DNA of 64,000 nucleotides from Ottelia alismoides (taxonomy: Eukaryota > Streptophyta > Magnoliopsida > Alismatales > Hydrocharitaceae), in NCBI GenBank assembly GCA_037367405.1, contig JAZKJV010009773.1:310001-374000 (forward strand), given 5' to 3'. This document shows, one piece after another, positions 1-10,740 of the stretch (the stretch's first letter is position 1; each line of letters begins with the position of its first letter). A model generated the notes under the pieces. It saw only the letters and a program-made list of their open reading frames with translations, did not search any database and had not been told where the DNA came from. A program made the translations under genes and the position numbers.

Positions 1-1541
1 AGTGCAGGAGGTTTGTTATGGGACTCACAGCTATTACTATCCCACGAACATATCATGAATCCATACAGGGTAGTAGTTGGTGACTTGCCATGGAGGAGGA
101 GATAGCTGCTTTGCAATCTCGTGGTACCTGGAGTGTTGTTTCTACCTCTCCAGGTGCCTCTGTTGTGGGGCGCAAATGGATCTTTACGGTAAAGCAGCAG
201 GCAGATGGCAGTGTGGACGGCTACAAGGCAAGGCTTGTAGCACGTAATTTCACTCAGACTTATGGAGTGGACTATCAGGATACCTTCTCTCCAATGGCCA
301 GAGACTCGACAGTACGCATTCTTCTATCAGTTGTTTCACGGGACTGACCTCTTTACCGGCTTGATGTCAAGAATGTGTTTCTATATGGAGATTTAGAGGA
401 GGTTTATATGCAGCAGCCACTTGGGTTTGCTACTGAGGGGGGGTCTCAGAAGGTGTGTAGTCTCCACAAGTCCATTTAATGCCTGAAGCAGAGTCCGAGA
501 GCTTGCTATCAGAATCTATGAGAGTTGATAGAGCGACAGGTGTTTGTGTGGTCCACTACGGATCACTCGCTTGACACAAAGAGGTATTGTTTCTATTCTT
601 GTCTATGTTGATGATACTATTACCACAGAGGATAATGAGCAGGGCATTCAGGATGCCAAGGAGTCCTAGGTCAGTAGTTTGTGACTAAGGACCTTGGCAA
701 TCTTCGATACTTTTTTGGATTAGAGTTCGTCAGGAACCAACGTGGTCTTGTGATGACCTAGAGGAAGTTTGTGACAGGTCTTCTTCTAGAGACATGTATG
801 GCAGGGTACAAGCATGCTACTATCCCTATGAATCTGAGTATGAGATTTTATGATAATGATACTAAGGCGGTAGACAAGAGAAGATATAGAGAGCTTGTTG
901 GGAAGCTCCTATATGCTACCATTGCCAGTCCAGACATATCCTTTGTTGTGAGCAAGGTTAGTCAGTTTATAGAGCAGCCCAGGAAGGTTCGTATGGATGC
1001 AGTCTATATGATTTTGAAATATTTGAAGACTTCACATGGTTCTGGTCTTATATTCAGCAGAGGTACATCTCTTGAGGTGACAGCTTGTGCATATGCAGAT
1101 TATGCAGGATGCCCTAGAGACAGGAAGTCCATTTCCGGCTTTGCTATTTTTGTTGGGATCTCACTCATGTCATGGAAAAGCAAGAAGCAGATAGCGGTTG
1201 CTAGATCAAGTGCAGAATCTGAGTACAAGGCCATTGCACAGGGGAGTACAAAGATGATGTGGATTAGATCGGTCTTGACTGATCTTACTATTGAGGTTCC
1301 TCTTCCCATGCAGCTTTTATGTGATAATCAAGCAGCTCTTTTTATTGCCAATAATCTTGAATTTCATGAACGAACCAAGCATATAGATGTCGATTTTCAC
1401 TATACCATAAGGGCACTTCCCATATTTCTACTAGAGATCAAACAACTGATATCTTCACCAAATCCCTTGCTAGAGGCCCTTTTCAAAGATATTGTTCCAA
1501 GCTGAGCTTGATAGACATATATGCTCCAGCTTGATGGAAGA
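1..1541 (+). pseudogene. Ty1/copia pol remnant (RT and RNase H), truncated at window edge
   Basis: Decayed 3' half of a copia polyprotein in FZL intron 4, opposite to the host gene. Residues from 90-347 match the start of copia reverse transcriptase (an EEE-ALQSRGTWS segment, then KWIFTVK, YKARLVARNF and DTFSP). The 771-1505 frame carries the end of RT and RNase H (SWKSKKQ, ARSSAESEY and a CDNQAALFIANN segment). Between them the frame is broken repeatedly, with stops near 345 and 478 and a damaged catalytic region near 605. It cannot make active polymerase. It ends at a short LTR. The part with gag, protease and integrase is outside the window. Confidence 0.88.
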
Positions 1542-1687
1542 TGTTGAGATATTTATAACTCGTTATATTTATTTCTTATGTATATTTCTTTCATGTACCT
1601 CTCGTGTAATTTACCCAAGGCATTTCTTCTATATAAAAGAGCCCTAGGTCCTCAAAAATGAATAGATTTGCATTCTTTTCTCCAACA
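1542..1687 (+). repeat. 3' LTR of the left-edge copia element
   Basis: A 146-bp segment starting TGTTGAG and ending CCAACA, directly after the RNase H frame and a weak purine tract. It contains a TATATAAAAGAGCCCTAGG-type promoter core like that of the other copia LTRs in the window. The 5' partner is outside the window, so the target duplication cannot be checked. Confidence 0.75.
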
Positions 1688-2596
1688 TGACCCATTGTTA
1701 TGCTTTGAGGAATTTGGCTTGCTCATAATGGTTTCGTTTTTCGAGCAGAGGGACTATACGAGGAGAATGTTATTCATCATGCTATGACTTTTCTCGAGTG
1801 ATTACTTTAGTAATCTCTTTAATATTATCACATGATTTATGGGTGGGTAGCATATGGTATTTCCCCTTCTTTGCCTCAATGTATATAGAAACTCTACCCA
1901 TTCCTTTTCACTGTGATAGTGAAAACCAAAACTATCTCAACCTAAAGGTCTAGAGATTCCCATAGCCATGTGATCTCTATCCTCCTTTGAAATTTACCAC
2001 GTCAAATCCTTGTATTTGTATGCATGTTCATTTTCTAGAATAAACCATTACATTAGAGATAGCATAAACAAAGAAAAGGTTCAAAATATGTTTAGCAAGC
2101 AATTAATCTAGGTCTCCTTCAATCATCGGATTTCCAAGCTAAGTGTGGTTCATATCTATGAATTTACCAAAGAATGGTCATAGACAAAAATCATTCTTCC
2201 CCAGCCTCCTGCCAGCTATCCGTATGACGAACTAAACCATGAATCCTAACTGCTCACTTCCCTAGCCATCCTCCTGCCAGCTTATACGGACCTCTCATGT
2301 GTTAGCAGTGACAAACACAACAAAAACAAAGATTTTTCCCACATTAAGCATGTTATGACAAATATTAAAAAAAATCACAACTTGGAATAAAGCCAAATGA
2401 GGGATGATAGATATAGATATTTTGACAGCTGACTTAATACCAATATGCTACGAATTGCCATATAATAACAAAATGCCGTTAAATTAATATATTTTTGGAT
2501 AATCACTAAACTTGGATGATGGTCTTTTTTGAAAAAAAAACATAACTTTAACTCTACATGACGTATGATTTATGATATAAGTTTAGATGAACTAAC
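1688..2596. other. Intron 4 sequence without recognised features
   Basis: AT-rich, non-coding DNA between the copia LTR and the donor site of FZL exon 4. I looked on the minus strand for the next FZL exon, which should carry the G3 motif DTPG, and did not find it. Confidence 0.6.
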
Positions 2597-2794
2597 TTCT
2601 TGGAGGATTGGTGCAGGCAGGTAGCAAATTAATTGGCCATCAGGATGCCTTTCACATCGTTCTGGCTCTATAGCTTCAGTGTCAGAATAGCATAAGAAAG
2701 TGATCTCATTAGTAGTAGGAACAACTCCTACACCAAGACATCTTCTCCCAAGTAGAGCATTTATTACAGAAGATTTCCCGGAGTTAAATTCACC
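2597..2794 (-). CDS. FZL: FZL exon 4 (GTPase P-loop and switch I)
   Basis: This exon encodes residues 378-443 of the predicted protein, 66 codons in phase 0. It begins with the P-loop GEFNSGKSS (G-x4-GKS) and carries switch I as VVPTTNEIT, both hallmarks of bacterial-dynamin-like and FZO-type GTPases. The plant-typical segment CYLPAPILQE closes it. The acceptor is CTCATAG before 2794 and the donor is GAA|GTTAGT at 2597/2596. The P-loop follows directly from the last codons of exon 3 (FLLAVV then GEFNSGKS), which confirms the junction across a 16-kb intron. FZL is a thylakoid/envelope membrane GTPase needed for thylakoid organisation. The hydrolysis motifs G3 and G4 and the transmembrane helices are not in the window. 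Confidence 0.93.
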
Positions 2795-2866
2795 CTATGA
2801 GATAACACCGAAAGAATAAGGCCTCAAGCATGTTGGGCAATAGTTACATCAAAGAGTTCAAAGTAA

Positions 2867-2918
2867 TTTTCATATAACACTATACACACAACTTTTCATA
2901 TAACACTATACACACAAC
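2867..2918. repeat. Perfect 26-bp tandem duplication
   Basis: The 26 bases 2867-2892 are repeated exactly at 2893-2918. The unit runs from TTTTCATATAAC to CACACAAC. It lies in the intron just upstream of the exon 4 acceptor. The two copies are identical, so the duplication looks recent. Confidence 0.9.
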
Positions 2919-3458
2919 GATAGGGGTAACATCTAGTACAGGAAATAGATGCTATCATTTGTACATGATTGCAAGAATAACAACTATATCAAGTTTTTTG
3001 CATCAAAAGAAGAGAATCCACGCTTTTTAGTTTAAAAAAGAATTGGACAATCCACAACTTGCACATTATCTTTCTCTTATGGGATAGCACTCCCCTTTGA
3101 GTTTCAAAGTACAGCATGTTTTTAGCCATGGCCATCCCTACTTTTAGCTTATTGCATGTAAAGAAAACTGAACCGTGGGGAATAAATTATTTCCAGTCCA
3201 ACCTACGAGATTAAATGCAGCAAATCAGATATAGAAAATCATGAAGAATCAAAGCACCTTATAAAAGCTTGCTTTATCATTGTTTCCAAATTCTAGAGCA
3301 AGGACATCCAATATAGAGGTACATCAGCGGGGCAGAAACTTTTGCTTGAAGAGCTTCCCTAGTCCCATTTTCATATGCATTAGTCATAAATATTTCTTTC
3401 AAATTCCACATAAAAAACATTCATACATATCAGAGTTCAAAAACCAACAAACAGCAAT
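2919..3458. other. Intron sequence, nothing recognised
   Basis: Non-coding, AT-rich DNA between the tandem duplication and the 3' end of the minus-strand LINE. The short open frames here show no protein-like features. Confidence 0.5.
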
Positions 3459-3535
3459 ATTTTTTAAGGGAAAAAGGGTGATGGGCCAAGAAGGCTTTAT
3501 TCAATTTGTTTTGAAGAGGAAAATGGGAGTGGAGT

Positions 3536-3544
3536 CGAGATAAG
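3536..3544. repeat. Left target-site duplication of the MULE
   Basis: CGAGATAAG, repeated exactly at 6353-6361. Nine bases is the usual duplication length for Mutator-like elements. Confidence 0.88.
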
Positions 3545-3740
3545 AAGGAAATTCCTAAGTAGTACATCAGGATTACATAAATCCCTAAGTACTATAACAT
3601 GTTTTTCTTCTTATATGAATACTACAGTGATGTCACATCTCGAATATGTGACATCGTGCAATTTTTTTTAACCCAGGTACTACAGAAGAAATGCATCTTG
3701 AATGTGCGACTCCAATAGTGCACATCCAAAATGTGATATC
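3545..3740. repeat. Left terminal inverted repeat of the MULE
   Basis: It matches the reverse complement of 6168-6352 along most of its length, with small gaps. It contains repeated palindromic modules (near 3640-3655 and 3695-3715) of the type CATCTTGAATGTGCGAC, which recur in the right arm. These are candidate transposase-binding sites. Confidence 0.87.
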
Positions 3741-4171
3741 CTCTAAAGCCCCCGTTAAACCCAGCATCATCTCGCACTTCCAGTTCTGCCTCTTTGCACG
3801 CGTGAAATCCCTAAAAGTCCATCGCCCCCTTCGACCTCCTGCTCTGTCGCCTCTTCGTCCCCCTCTACCGCCCCTTTCTCCCGCTCCACCACCTCCTCCT
3901 GCGTTGCCGCCTCCTCCACGGTTCTCCTCCACCTCCTTCTCCTTCTACGCCACCGCCTCTCCTCCCATGTCCTCCGTTATATCTCCAACATTTTGGTAAA
4001 ATCTTTGACTTTTTTGTCATTAGGTTTATGATCTATAATACATGTATTTCTCTTAATTGCATGATCGTATAATATTGAGGTATATGTAGCCTCACATATT
4101 AGGTTGGAATGGAGTCGATATATAGTATGTTTCATTTGAATGGTGCAATTATTGGTTCTTAGACATCCAAT

Positions 4172-6090
4172 GTGCGTGGTTTTGGGTTAATGTTGACTAT
4201 GACATTCGATGAGTTGTCGAACCTAGTCTACCGTAAGTTCAACCTGGATGTGAACAATCAAAAAATCAAACTATTACATCGCATCCCTTGCGGCACGGGT
4301 GAAGAGCCTACGTTTTCGTCTATCGTGGATGATGATGTACAAGGAGTTTTTTTTGTGTGCTCGGACTATTGGGAAATCAATGCCTACTGACATTATTATT
4401 GAAACTCTATCGGTAGATGAAGTCCCAAATGTTGTTGATGTGGACGATCGCTTTGCTTCCGGGCCCTCTGTTGTCTGTAGCACCGATGGGCTCATACCGC
4501 ACCTATCTACAGATCACGAATGGTGTATGAGTGACACCCTGCTGAGAGAGGTTAAACATGCCTTAATGACTTCATCTCTTGCGGAATCGATGATGAGCTG
4601 GAAGAGGACAGTGATCAAGATTTTTTTTGAAGTCAAAATCAGGGAAAGACACTCAGGGTGTTCATCCCAACGATTTATTAAAGAACAAAAAGTTAAAGAA
4701 GACCGGTTACAGTGAAGGGGAACCCAGATTAACTACATTTCTACTCCACCAGCCTCGTTGCATGAATCCCGACGTTTTCCTTATAGAAGCGTTGCACCGA
4801 GAAGAGTAGCGCATTCCTTCCACGCCAAACGGCCCAAAGAATGGCTATTGGACAGTGATCAAGATGTTAAAGATAATGTTGTAAATGAGGAGATGCGAGC
4901 CGATGAACAAATTTCCCAACCAACCGTACCCTGTTTATCATTTTTTGGAGTGAGAGGATCTGAAACCCGTTCTACCTATGAGGATGACATTCGAAAGAAG
5001 TCTGGACTTGACGGTGTTGATGAAATACACAAGGGCAGAACATTCAAATGTAAAAATAATTTGATGTATGATGTAAAGAAACATTACATTCTAGCACACT
5101 ACGACTTCAAGGTTAAAGAATCCACCAGTTTGATCTGGTCTGCTTTTTGCACCTGCAGATCGAAAGGATGTGTTTGGTATTTACATGGTCATTACAGGAA
5201 ACTCGATGATTTGCGGGAAATCTCTAAGATCGTTGGCATGCACACTTGTATAAACCTTACAGTTAATCAGGATCATCTTCAATTGGACTACAAATTCATG
5301 TCTAGATCACTTTTATCTCTGGTGAGGGATGACCCTAATGTTCGGGTGTCGAATTGTAGAGCTCACATCCATGAGATGTACAATTACTGGGTAATGAAAA
5401 AAGGCATGGGATACTTAGAGGAAAGCAATTGGAATAATATTCGGTGATTGGAAGAAGTCTTATACCGAGATGCCTTATCTTTCGCATGCAATGAAGGTTG
5501 TCATTCTGGAGACTGAAATAGATATCGAATATAGCAAACATCTCGATCCTCGGAAACCACATCGTCGTAGATTTCAACGTTGTTTTGGGCATTTGGTCCT
5601 TACATTGAAGCATTCAAATATTGCAACCTTCGATTAGTATTGATGGGACTCATTTGTATGGCAAGTACAATTGCTTGCGGGATTGATGGGGATAAACATA
5701 TTGTTCCCCTAGCATTTGAAAATGTTGACGAGGAATCTGGTCCATGAAAGTGGTTTCTATCTTTGCTATGTATTAAAGTAATTGGTGTACGTACACGGCC
5801 AATATGTATCATTTCTGACGTAATTCTGGTATAAAATCCGCAAGCAACTTCAACAGTGTTTTTAAGAATGGCTATATTAGAACCTTTTAAGAATGGCATG
5901 ATGTTGATGTGGATTTATTAGAACCTTTTGCTTACTGACAGTTTTGTTCAAGGCATGTCGCAAGCAACTTCAACAGTGTTTTTAAGAATGGCTCTATGAA
6001 AGCATTGGTACATGCAGCCACACTTCAAACGACAAGTAGGAAGTTTGCATATTTCATGAGAAAATTGCAAGAAGACCTTAGAATTGAGTT
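4172..6090 (+). pseudogene. MULE transposase (MURA-like), broken
   Basis: The reading frame is interrupted but keeps the family order. 4172-4390 encodes a PB1-like N-terminal region (FDELSNLVYRKFNLDVN). 4758-5447 encodes the MuDR DNA-binding region (GRTFKCKNNLMYDVKKHYI, then a C-R-S-K-G-C and HTC-type zinc motif). 5448-5770 holds the start of the catalytic domain (RCFWAFGPYIEAFKYCN, GIDGDKHIVPLAFENVDEE). After 5838 only the AATLQTTSRKFAYFM-type helical segment survives. Frame changes occur near 4390, 4715, 5447 and 5640. A 34-bp segment is duplicated at 5838-5872 and 5958-5992. The protein would not be functional. A proline-rich leader (3800-3960) precedes it. Confidence 0.85.
5838..5992. repeat. 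34-bp direct duplication inside the MULE transposase
   Basis: The segment beginning CGCAAGCAACTTCAACAG occurs at about 5838 and again at about 5958, and each copy ends in TTTTTAAGAATGGCT. About 85 bases lie between the copies. It destroys the transposase frame. Confidence 0.85.
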
Positions 6091-6167
6091 TTTTAGGTAT
6101 CGCACATATCGAGAATGCGATATACTACGAAGACCCTAGAATTGAGTTGTTTTCTGAAGCTCCCTTT

Positions 6168-6352
6168 AATATCGCATTTCAAATGTGTGCTATTGGAGTC
6201 GCACATTCGAGATGTATTTCTTCTGTAGTACTTGAGTAAAAAAACATTGAACAGGGTCGCATATTCAAGATGCGACACCATTGTAGTACCAGATAAAAAA
6301 AAGTACCTAGGAATTTATGTAATCCGGTGTACTACTTAGGAATTTTCTTCGC
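6168..6352. repeat. Right terminal inverted repeat of the MULE
   Basis: Reverse complement of the left arm, ending in GTACTACTTAGGAATTTTC. The outermost few bases differ from the left end. The 9-bp duplication CGAGATAAG follows at 6353-6361. Confidence 0.87.
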
Positions 6353-6500
6353 CGAGATAAGTCACATCCAAGCATCAAATAAAGACCTAGCATGATGCAA
6401 CATATTTCCAGTTAGCCATTCTCCTTCCTAAAAACATAATTCAGAGCCAACCAGATCACCCAAAGTACCACTAAAAGCTGCGGGCAAGCGCTTACGAAAG

Positions 6501-7840
6501 TGAGTAGGCAGAGCCTATAGAGGCCCAAATTATGAAATTTCTTTCAATATGTTAAAACATTATTTTCTACATGTGTTAAGATCATTCAGACTGACAATGC
6601 TCTTGAGTTAACCCAACAGGTGCTGACCTCTTTCTTTGCATCTCAGGGAACTATTCACCAACTCATGTTCATATACCTCATAACAAAATGGTATAGCCGA
6701 GAAGAAAATCCGACACTCACTAGATGTTGCCAAATCCCTTAGTCAAATAAGTATTCCTAAACATTATTGGGGGATGCTATCCTTACTGTAGTATATCTCA
6801 TCAATTGTGTCCCTTTGTCTATTCTCCGAGGGGAGACTCTATTTTCCTTACTTTACCCTACTAAGTCTTCCTTTCTCATACCTCTGCGATTTTTTGATTG
6901 TATTCCATTTGTTCAACTTTCATGCAACTGACAAATTATCCTCTTGGACCATCAAATGTGTCTTTCTTGGGTACTCTCGTACCCAGAAAGGCTATCGTTG
7001 TTATGACCCTATCGGGCATCAATACTATGTGTCTGCAGATGTCACCTTCTTTGAGGAGACGAGATATGAGTGGCATCCCTCTGGACCTCCCTCCTCCACC
7101 AATCGTCTATACTCTCCAGCGTACCTCTATATCTTCTACACGAGTGTTGTACCTTTGGCTGCCCCTTTTATGCGGGATGATATGATCACTTTGAGCGCTC
7201 CCACCACTGCCATTATGGGTATGCCTGAGGAGCTTCCTATAGCTCTATGCAAGAAAAAGAGGTAATGTATGTATCACCTCATGTCACACTTTACTTCTAC
7301 CAATTATTTGTCTAGTTGTGACAGGAGATTAGGAGATTTGCAGATTCTCTGAATGTTATTTCCATCTCCAGAGATCATTTGAGTGCAATGCAGGATCATG
7401 GTTATCAACATGCCATGGATGAATAGATGGATGCATTTATCTCTCGGGACATGTGGGATCTTGTGTCGTGCATCCTCGGAATTCGTCATGTGGCTTGCAT
7501 ATGGGTCTTCATGACCAAACAGTCGTCTGATGGGTCTATTGACAGGTTAAACATACTAGTTGCCAAAGGTTTTAGACAAACTTTTAGGGTTGATTATTTT
7601 GAGACATTCTCATCGATGCCGGAATGGGTCGATACGTACCCTTCTCTTTGTTGATGCCAACAAGGCATGGCCTATTCACCATCTTGATGTGAAGAATGTC
7701 TTTCTTTATTGTGACCTTGAGGAGGTCTATATGATGCAACTGTCAGATGATGTAGTCGAGGAGGGACGTGTATGTCGACTAGGCAAGGTCATCTATGGCC
7801 TTAAGCAGAGTCCCAGGGCATGGTTTCAATATGTAGATCA
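6501..7840 (+). pseudogene. Ty1/copia pol fragment (integrase to RT), no LTRs
   Basis: A degraded internal piece of a copia polyprotein. Integrase residues appear near 6580-6800 (IIQTDNALEL, SQGTIHQ, WGDAILT). The integrase tail appears near 6930-7060 (SSWTIKCVFLGYSRTQKGYRCYDPI, split over frames). RT residues appear at 7400-7838 (DMWDLV, VFMTKQSSDGSIDR, HLDVKNVFL, YGLKQSPRAWFQ). Frames change at least four times and stops are common. It sits between two parts of the minus-strand LINE; I cannot see LTRs or a target duplication, so it may be a truncated insertion or a repair product. It is more diverged from the element at 7909-12896 than that element is from the copia at 27257-32310. Confidence 0.78.
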
Positions 7841-7903
7841 CAAAGGGTCACCTATTGGAGATGTGCGGGAATAGTCTAGCACAACCGTCCCTTGTCATGA
7901 TAC

Positions 7904-7908
7904 GTCTT
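7904..7908. repeat. Left target-site duplication GTCTT
   Basis: GTCTT at 7904-7908 is repeated at 12897-12901, directly outside the two LTRs. Five bases is normal for copia integrase. Confidence 0.9.
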
Positions 7909-8057
7909 TGTAGAGACCGATATTATTATTATGTTTTGTACTTTTTCGTGATTCCTGTTTACTCTCTGGACTACTATGTACTTTACCCGTGAGGTCTCTC
8001 CCTATATAAGAGAGCCTAGGGTTTCTAGGAATAATAGATTTGCTCAATTTTCCAACA
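7909..8057 (+). repeat. 5' LTR of copia element B
   Basis: 149 bp, beginning TGTAGAGACC and ending CCAACA. It differs from the 3' copy at only a few positions (the 3' copy ends CATACA). Confidence 0.93.
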
Positions 8058-8069
8058 TGGTATCAGAGC
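8058..8069 (+). promoter_or_regulatory. Primer-binding site, initiator tRNA-Met
   Basis: TGGTATCAGAGC directly after the 5' LTR. This is the standard copia primer site, complementary to the 3' end of plant initiator tRNA-Met. Confidence 0.93.
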
Positions 8070-8557
8070 CCAGGGGCTAACCCTAACCCCAGTCCTAGGG
8101 TTTTTTGTGCCGCCGCCACCTCTCCTCTACCACCACCTTTCCGCCGCCGCCGGGCCCTCCTCCCAGCCGCCGGCTCTCCTCCTCTCCACTCCAGGCCCCT
8201 CCTCCCAGCTGTCGGGCCCCTCCCACCGCCGTCGGGCCCCTCCCACCGCCGTGGGGCCCCTCCCTGCACGCAGTTGGGCCCCTCTACGCCGACATCAGGC
8301 CTGCACCTCCTCCACACAGGGCCCCCAGCAGTGCCATAGGCCGCCCTACGTCACCATCCGCCGTCGACTCAAGCCCTAGGTAGGGGACCCCAACCGCCGG
8401 GTACCCCTCCCTTACACGCCAACACCTACACCTTCGTCAGCAGGTCTATCTCCATGGATTTGAGTGCGTAACGTCTACATATGCACTCAAATCCGATCAA
8501 GTTTTTTGTAGACACCAGTTTCTAGTCTACAATCCCTAGTTCTTCATCTACGGCAAC
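8070..8557 (+). other. GC-rich untranslated leader of copia element B
   Basis: About 490 bases rich in CCG and CCTCC between the primer site and gag. Several proline-rich open frames overlap here, but they are compositional. A counterpart lies at 31690-32158 (minus strand) in element C. Confidence 0.75.
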
Positions 8558-10009
8558 ATGTCAGAGAACAAAGTTGATATGCCCTCCATAGGCGCCTTCA
8601 AGGGTCCTGCGCCTATAGTCAAGATGGACGGCACAAACTATGAGCTCTGGGCGATGCAGTTTATGAGTCTCATGAAGTCCAATGGTAAGAAGCATATTCT
8701 TATCGAAGATGAGCCGACAGAGAAGATTGGGATATATGCCTCGTGGGAGGCTGATGATTCTTACGCCAAGGTTTGGCTGTCAGGTACATTATTGATGGAG
8801 ATTGCTAATGATGTCCTCCATCAGCCCACTGCCAAGGCAATGTGGGATATTCTGGCCGCTACGTACTCCCAAGTGCGGAATGAGACCAAGATGTTGCAGC
8901 TCCAGCACGATATATTCACGATGAAGCAGAATGGCAGGCCACTTCACTCATTGTACACGTCCCTGAGAGGGATGTTTGAGAAGTTATACAGTACCATTCC
9001 ACTCATGGCGACTCCTGAGCAGCAGAAGACATTTCGGAACGCTACCATGGTGAGCGTTCTACTTGCAGCCCTAGATCTTGAGTACAAGGCAGCCCGCTCT
9101 CAGATTTTGGCCGATGCAATTATTCCTCCAATAGAGGATGTTTACCAGAGGCTCAGTCGCATATCAGTTTCTTCCAGCACATCTACTCCACCCCCATCGG
9201 CGATGGCAGTATCGCGTGGGAGAGGTGGTCAGTTTTCTAGTCGTGGACGTGGACCCCGTGGTAGGGGCGATCGCTTTCGTCAACCATGTTCGTTCTGCCA
9301 TCGCACAGGCCACTCGGAAGATACATGCTACTCTAAGCATGGCTTTCCAGCATCGGTGCGTGTAGCCGAGCATGTTCTGCCCCAGTCAGCATCCAATGCA
9401 GATAATCGATTCGAGGATCTTGTGGCGCGTCTACGTGATATTATGCCACAATCATCTACTGATTCTCCTGGTGGATCTTCAGATGGTGCTGCTACAGCTT
9501 CTGCCAGTTCCTCTGCTGCTGCTAGTACCTCAGGTAGTGCTACTGCCTTTACATCTTGTCATGATATATCTGATTGGATTATATATTTTGATGCCACACA
9601 TCACCTCTGTCAAGATCGAGAGAGACTTGAGTCCTACAGGGACATCCCACATGGCCACTCAGTGCAGATCGTAGATGGTACTCATTCCCTCCTTGTTGGA
9701 CAGGGGGAGGTTTTCCTATCATCTTATATGCGTCTACAAAATGTTTTACATGCTCCTGAGTTCTCCATGAATCTGTTGTCTATTAGTCAGATTACGAAGG
9801 ATTTGCACTGTCGTGCTATATTTGACCCCTCATCTCTTATTTTTCAGGACATACTAACGGGCAAGGTGATTGGTTGTGGCTCTGAGCAGAATGGTCTGTA
9901 TCGGCTGGTCCGGAACTCTTATGTTGTTGTCTCTTCTCATTCCGTCGGACCAGTATCTCCGTACATCTGGCATCTTCGCTTTGGTCATCTCCCGCTCCAG
10001 AAAATGTGA
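8558..10009 (+). pseudogene. Copia element B gag, protease and pre-integrase region
   Basis: 483 codons. The N-terminal part is copia-type gag (KMDGTNYELWAMQFMSLMKS, then ANDVLHQPTAKAMWDIL). A Gly/Arg-rich stretch leads to a zinc knuckle CSFCHRTGHSEDTC (C-x2-C-x4-H-x4-C) at about residues 245-258. The protease motif expected as DWIIDSGA-HH reads DWIIYFDATHH, so the catalytic D-S-G is lost. The pre-integrase motif IWHLRFGHLPLQKM precedes an in-frame TGA at 10007-10009. The integrase continues in the same frame after that stop, and the same TGA is present in element C. Confidence 0.9.
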
Positions 10010-10740
10010 CGTTTGCTGCCTCAGATATCTCTCAGTTCCTCATTTCGCTGTGAAGCGTGTCAGTTGGGAAAGCATCATCGGTCTAGCTTTCCTAGTCGTC
10101 ATAGTCGGAGCAATAGCTCCCTGTTTGAGTTATTTCACATTGATATTTGGGGTCCAAGTCATGTACCTGATCATCAGGGACACATGTTCTATCTAGTTGT
10201 AATGGATGATTTCTCTCGTTTATCTTGGGTCTTTCTTTTAAAGAATAAATCTGAAGCAGGGGATGTTGTTAAAAATTTGATTAATGAAGTGCAGAATGTT
10301 TTTTCTTCTACTGTCAAATATGTTCGTACAAATAATGCACTGGAATTTTGCACCCGGTCTCTCTCTCAATTTCTCTCCTCTAAGGGCATTATTCACCAAA
10401 CCACTTGTCCTTACACATCTCAGCAGAATGGCGTGGCAGAAAGAAAGCATCGCCACCTTCTTGACATTACTCGAACTCTCCTTATTCAGAGTTGTGCTCC
10501 TATAACCTTCTGGGGGGATGTTGTCCTTACAACGTGCTATCTGGTCAATCGTATGCTGTCATATGTCCTTGGTGAGAAAATTCCTCTTTCTATCATCTTT
10601 CCTGATAAGGAATTATTCTCACTTACTCCTCGTGTCTTTGGTACTGTTGCGTTTGTTTCTGTCTCCTGGACTTGACAAGCTCTCTCCTAGAGTTGTCAAG
10701 TGTGTCTTTGTAGGTTACTCTCAGACTCGGAAGAGATATA
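10010..10740 (+). pseudogene. Copia element B integrase
   Basis: The frame is continuous with gag apart from the TGA at 10007. It has the HHCC-type zinc region (CEACQLGKHHRSSF), the first catalytic Asp in FHIDIWGP, and the QQNGVAERKHRHLLD segment with the catalytic Glu. The second catalytic Asp is replaced by Asn (RTNNALEF, where element C has RTDNALEF). The frame shifts near 10655. About 70 bases of the integrase tail appear to be deleted near 10740 compared with element C. It should be inactive. Confidence 0.88.

Larger units (their letters stand above)
3545..6352 (+). mobile_element. Mutator-like element (MULE), 2808 bp
   Basis: The element is bounded by a perfect 9-bp duplication and by long terminal inverted repeats. 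The left arm is about 3545-3740 and the right arm about 6168-6352. Both outer ends contain AATTCCTAAGTAGTAC (the right in inverted form), followed by matching blocks such as GGATTACATAAAT and GTACTACAGAAGAAAT. Inside is a broken MURA transposase gene. The element lies inside the 3' end of the minus-strand LINE. At 2.8 kb it is shorter than a complete autonomous MuDR-type element, so internal sequence has been lost. Confidence 0.9.

Noticed and set aside
8040..8383. Overlapping proline-rich open frames on both strands
   Set aside because: They lie in the GC-rich leader of copia B between primer site and gag; composition alone keeps them open.
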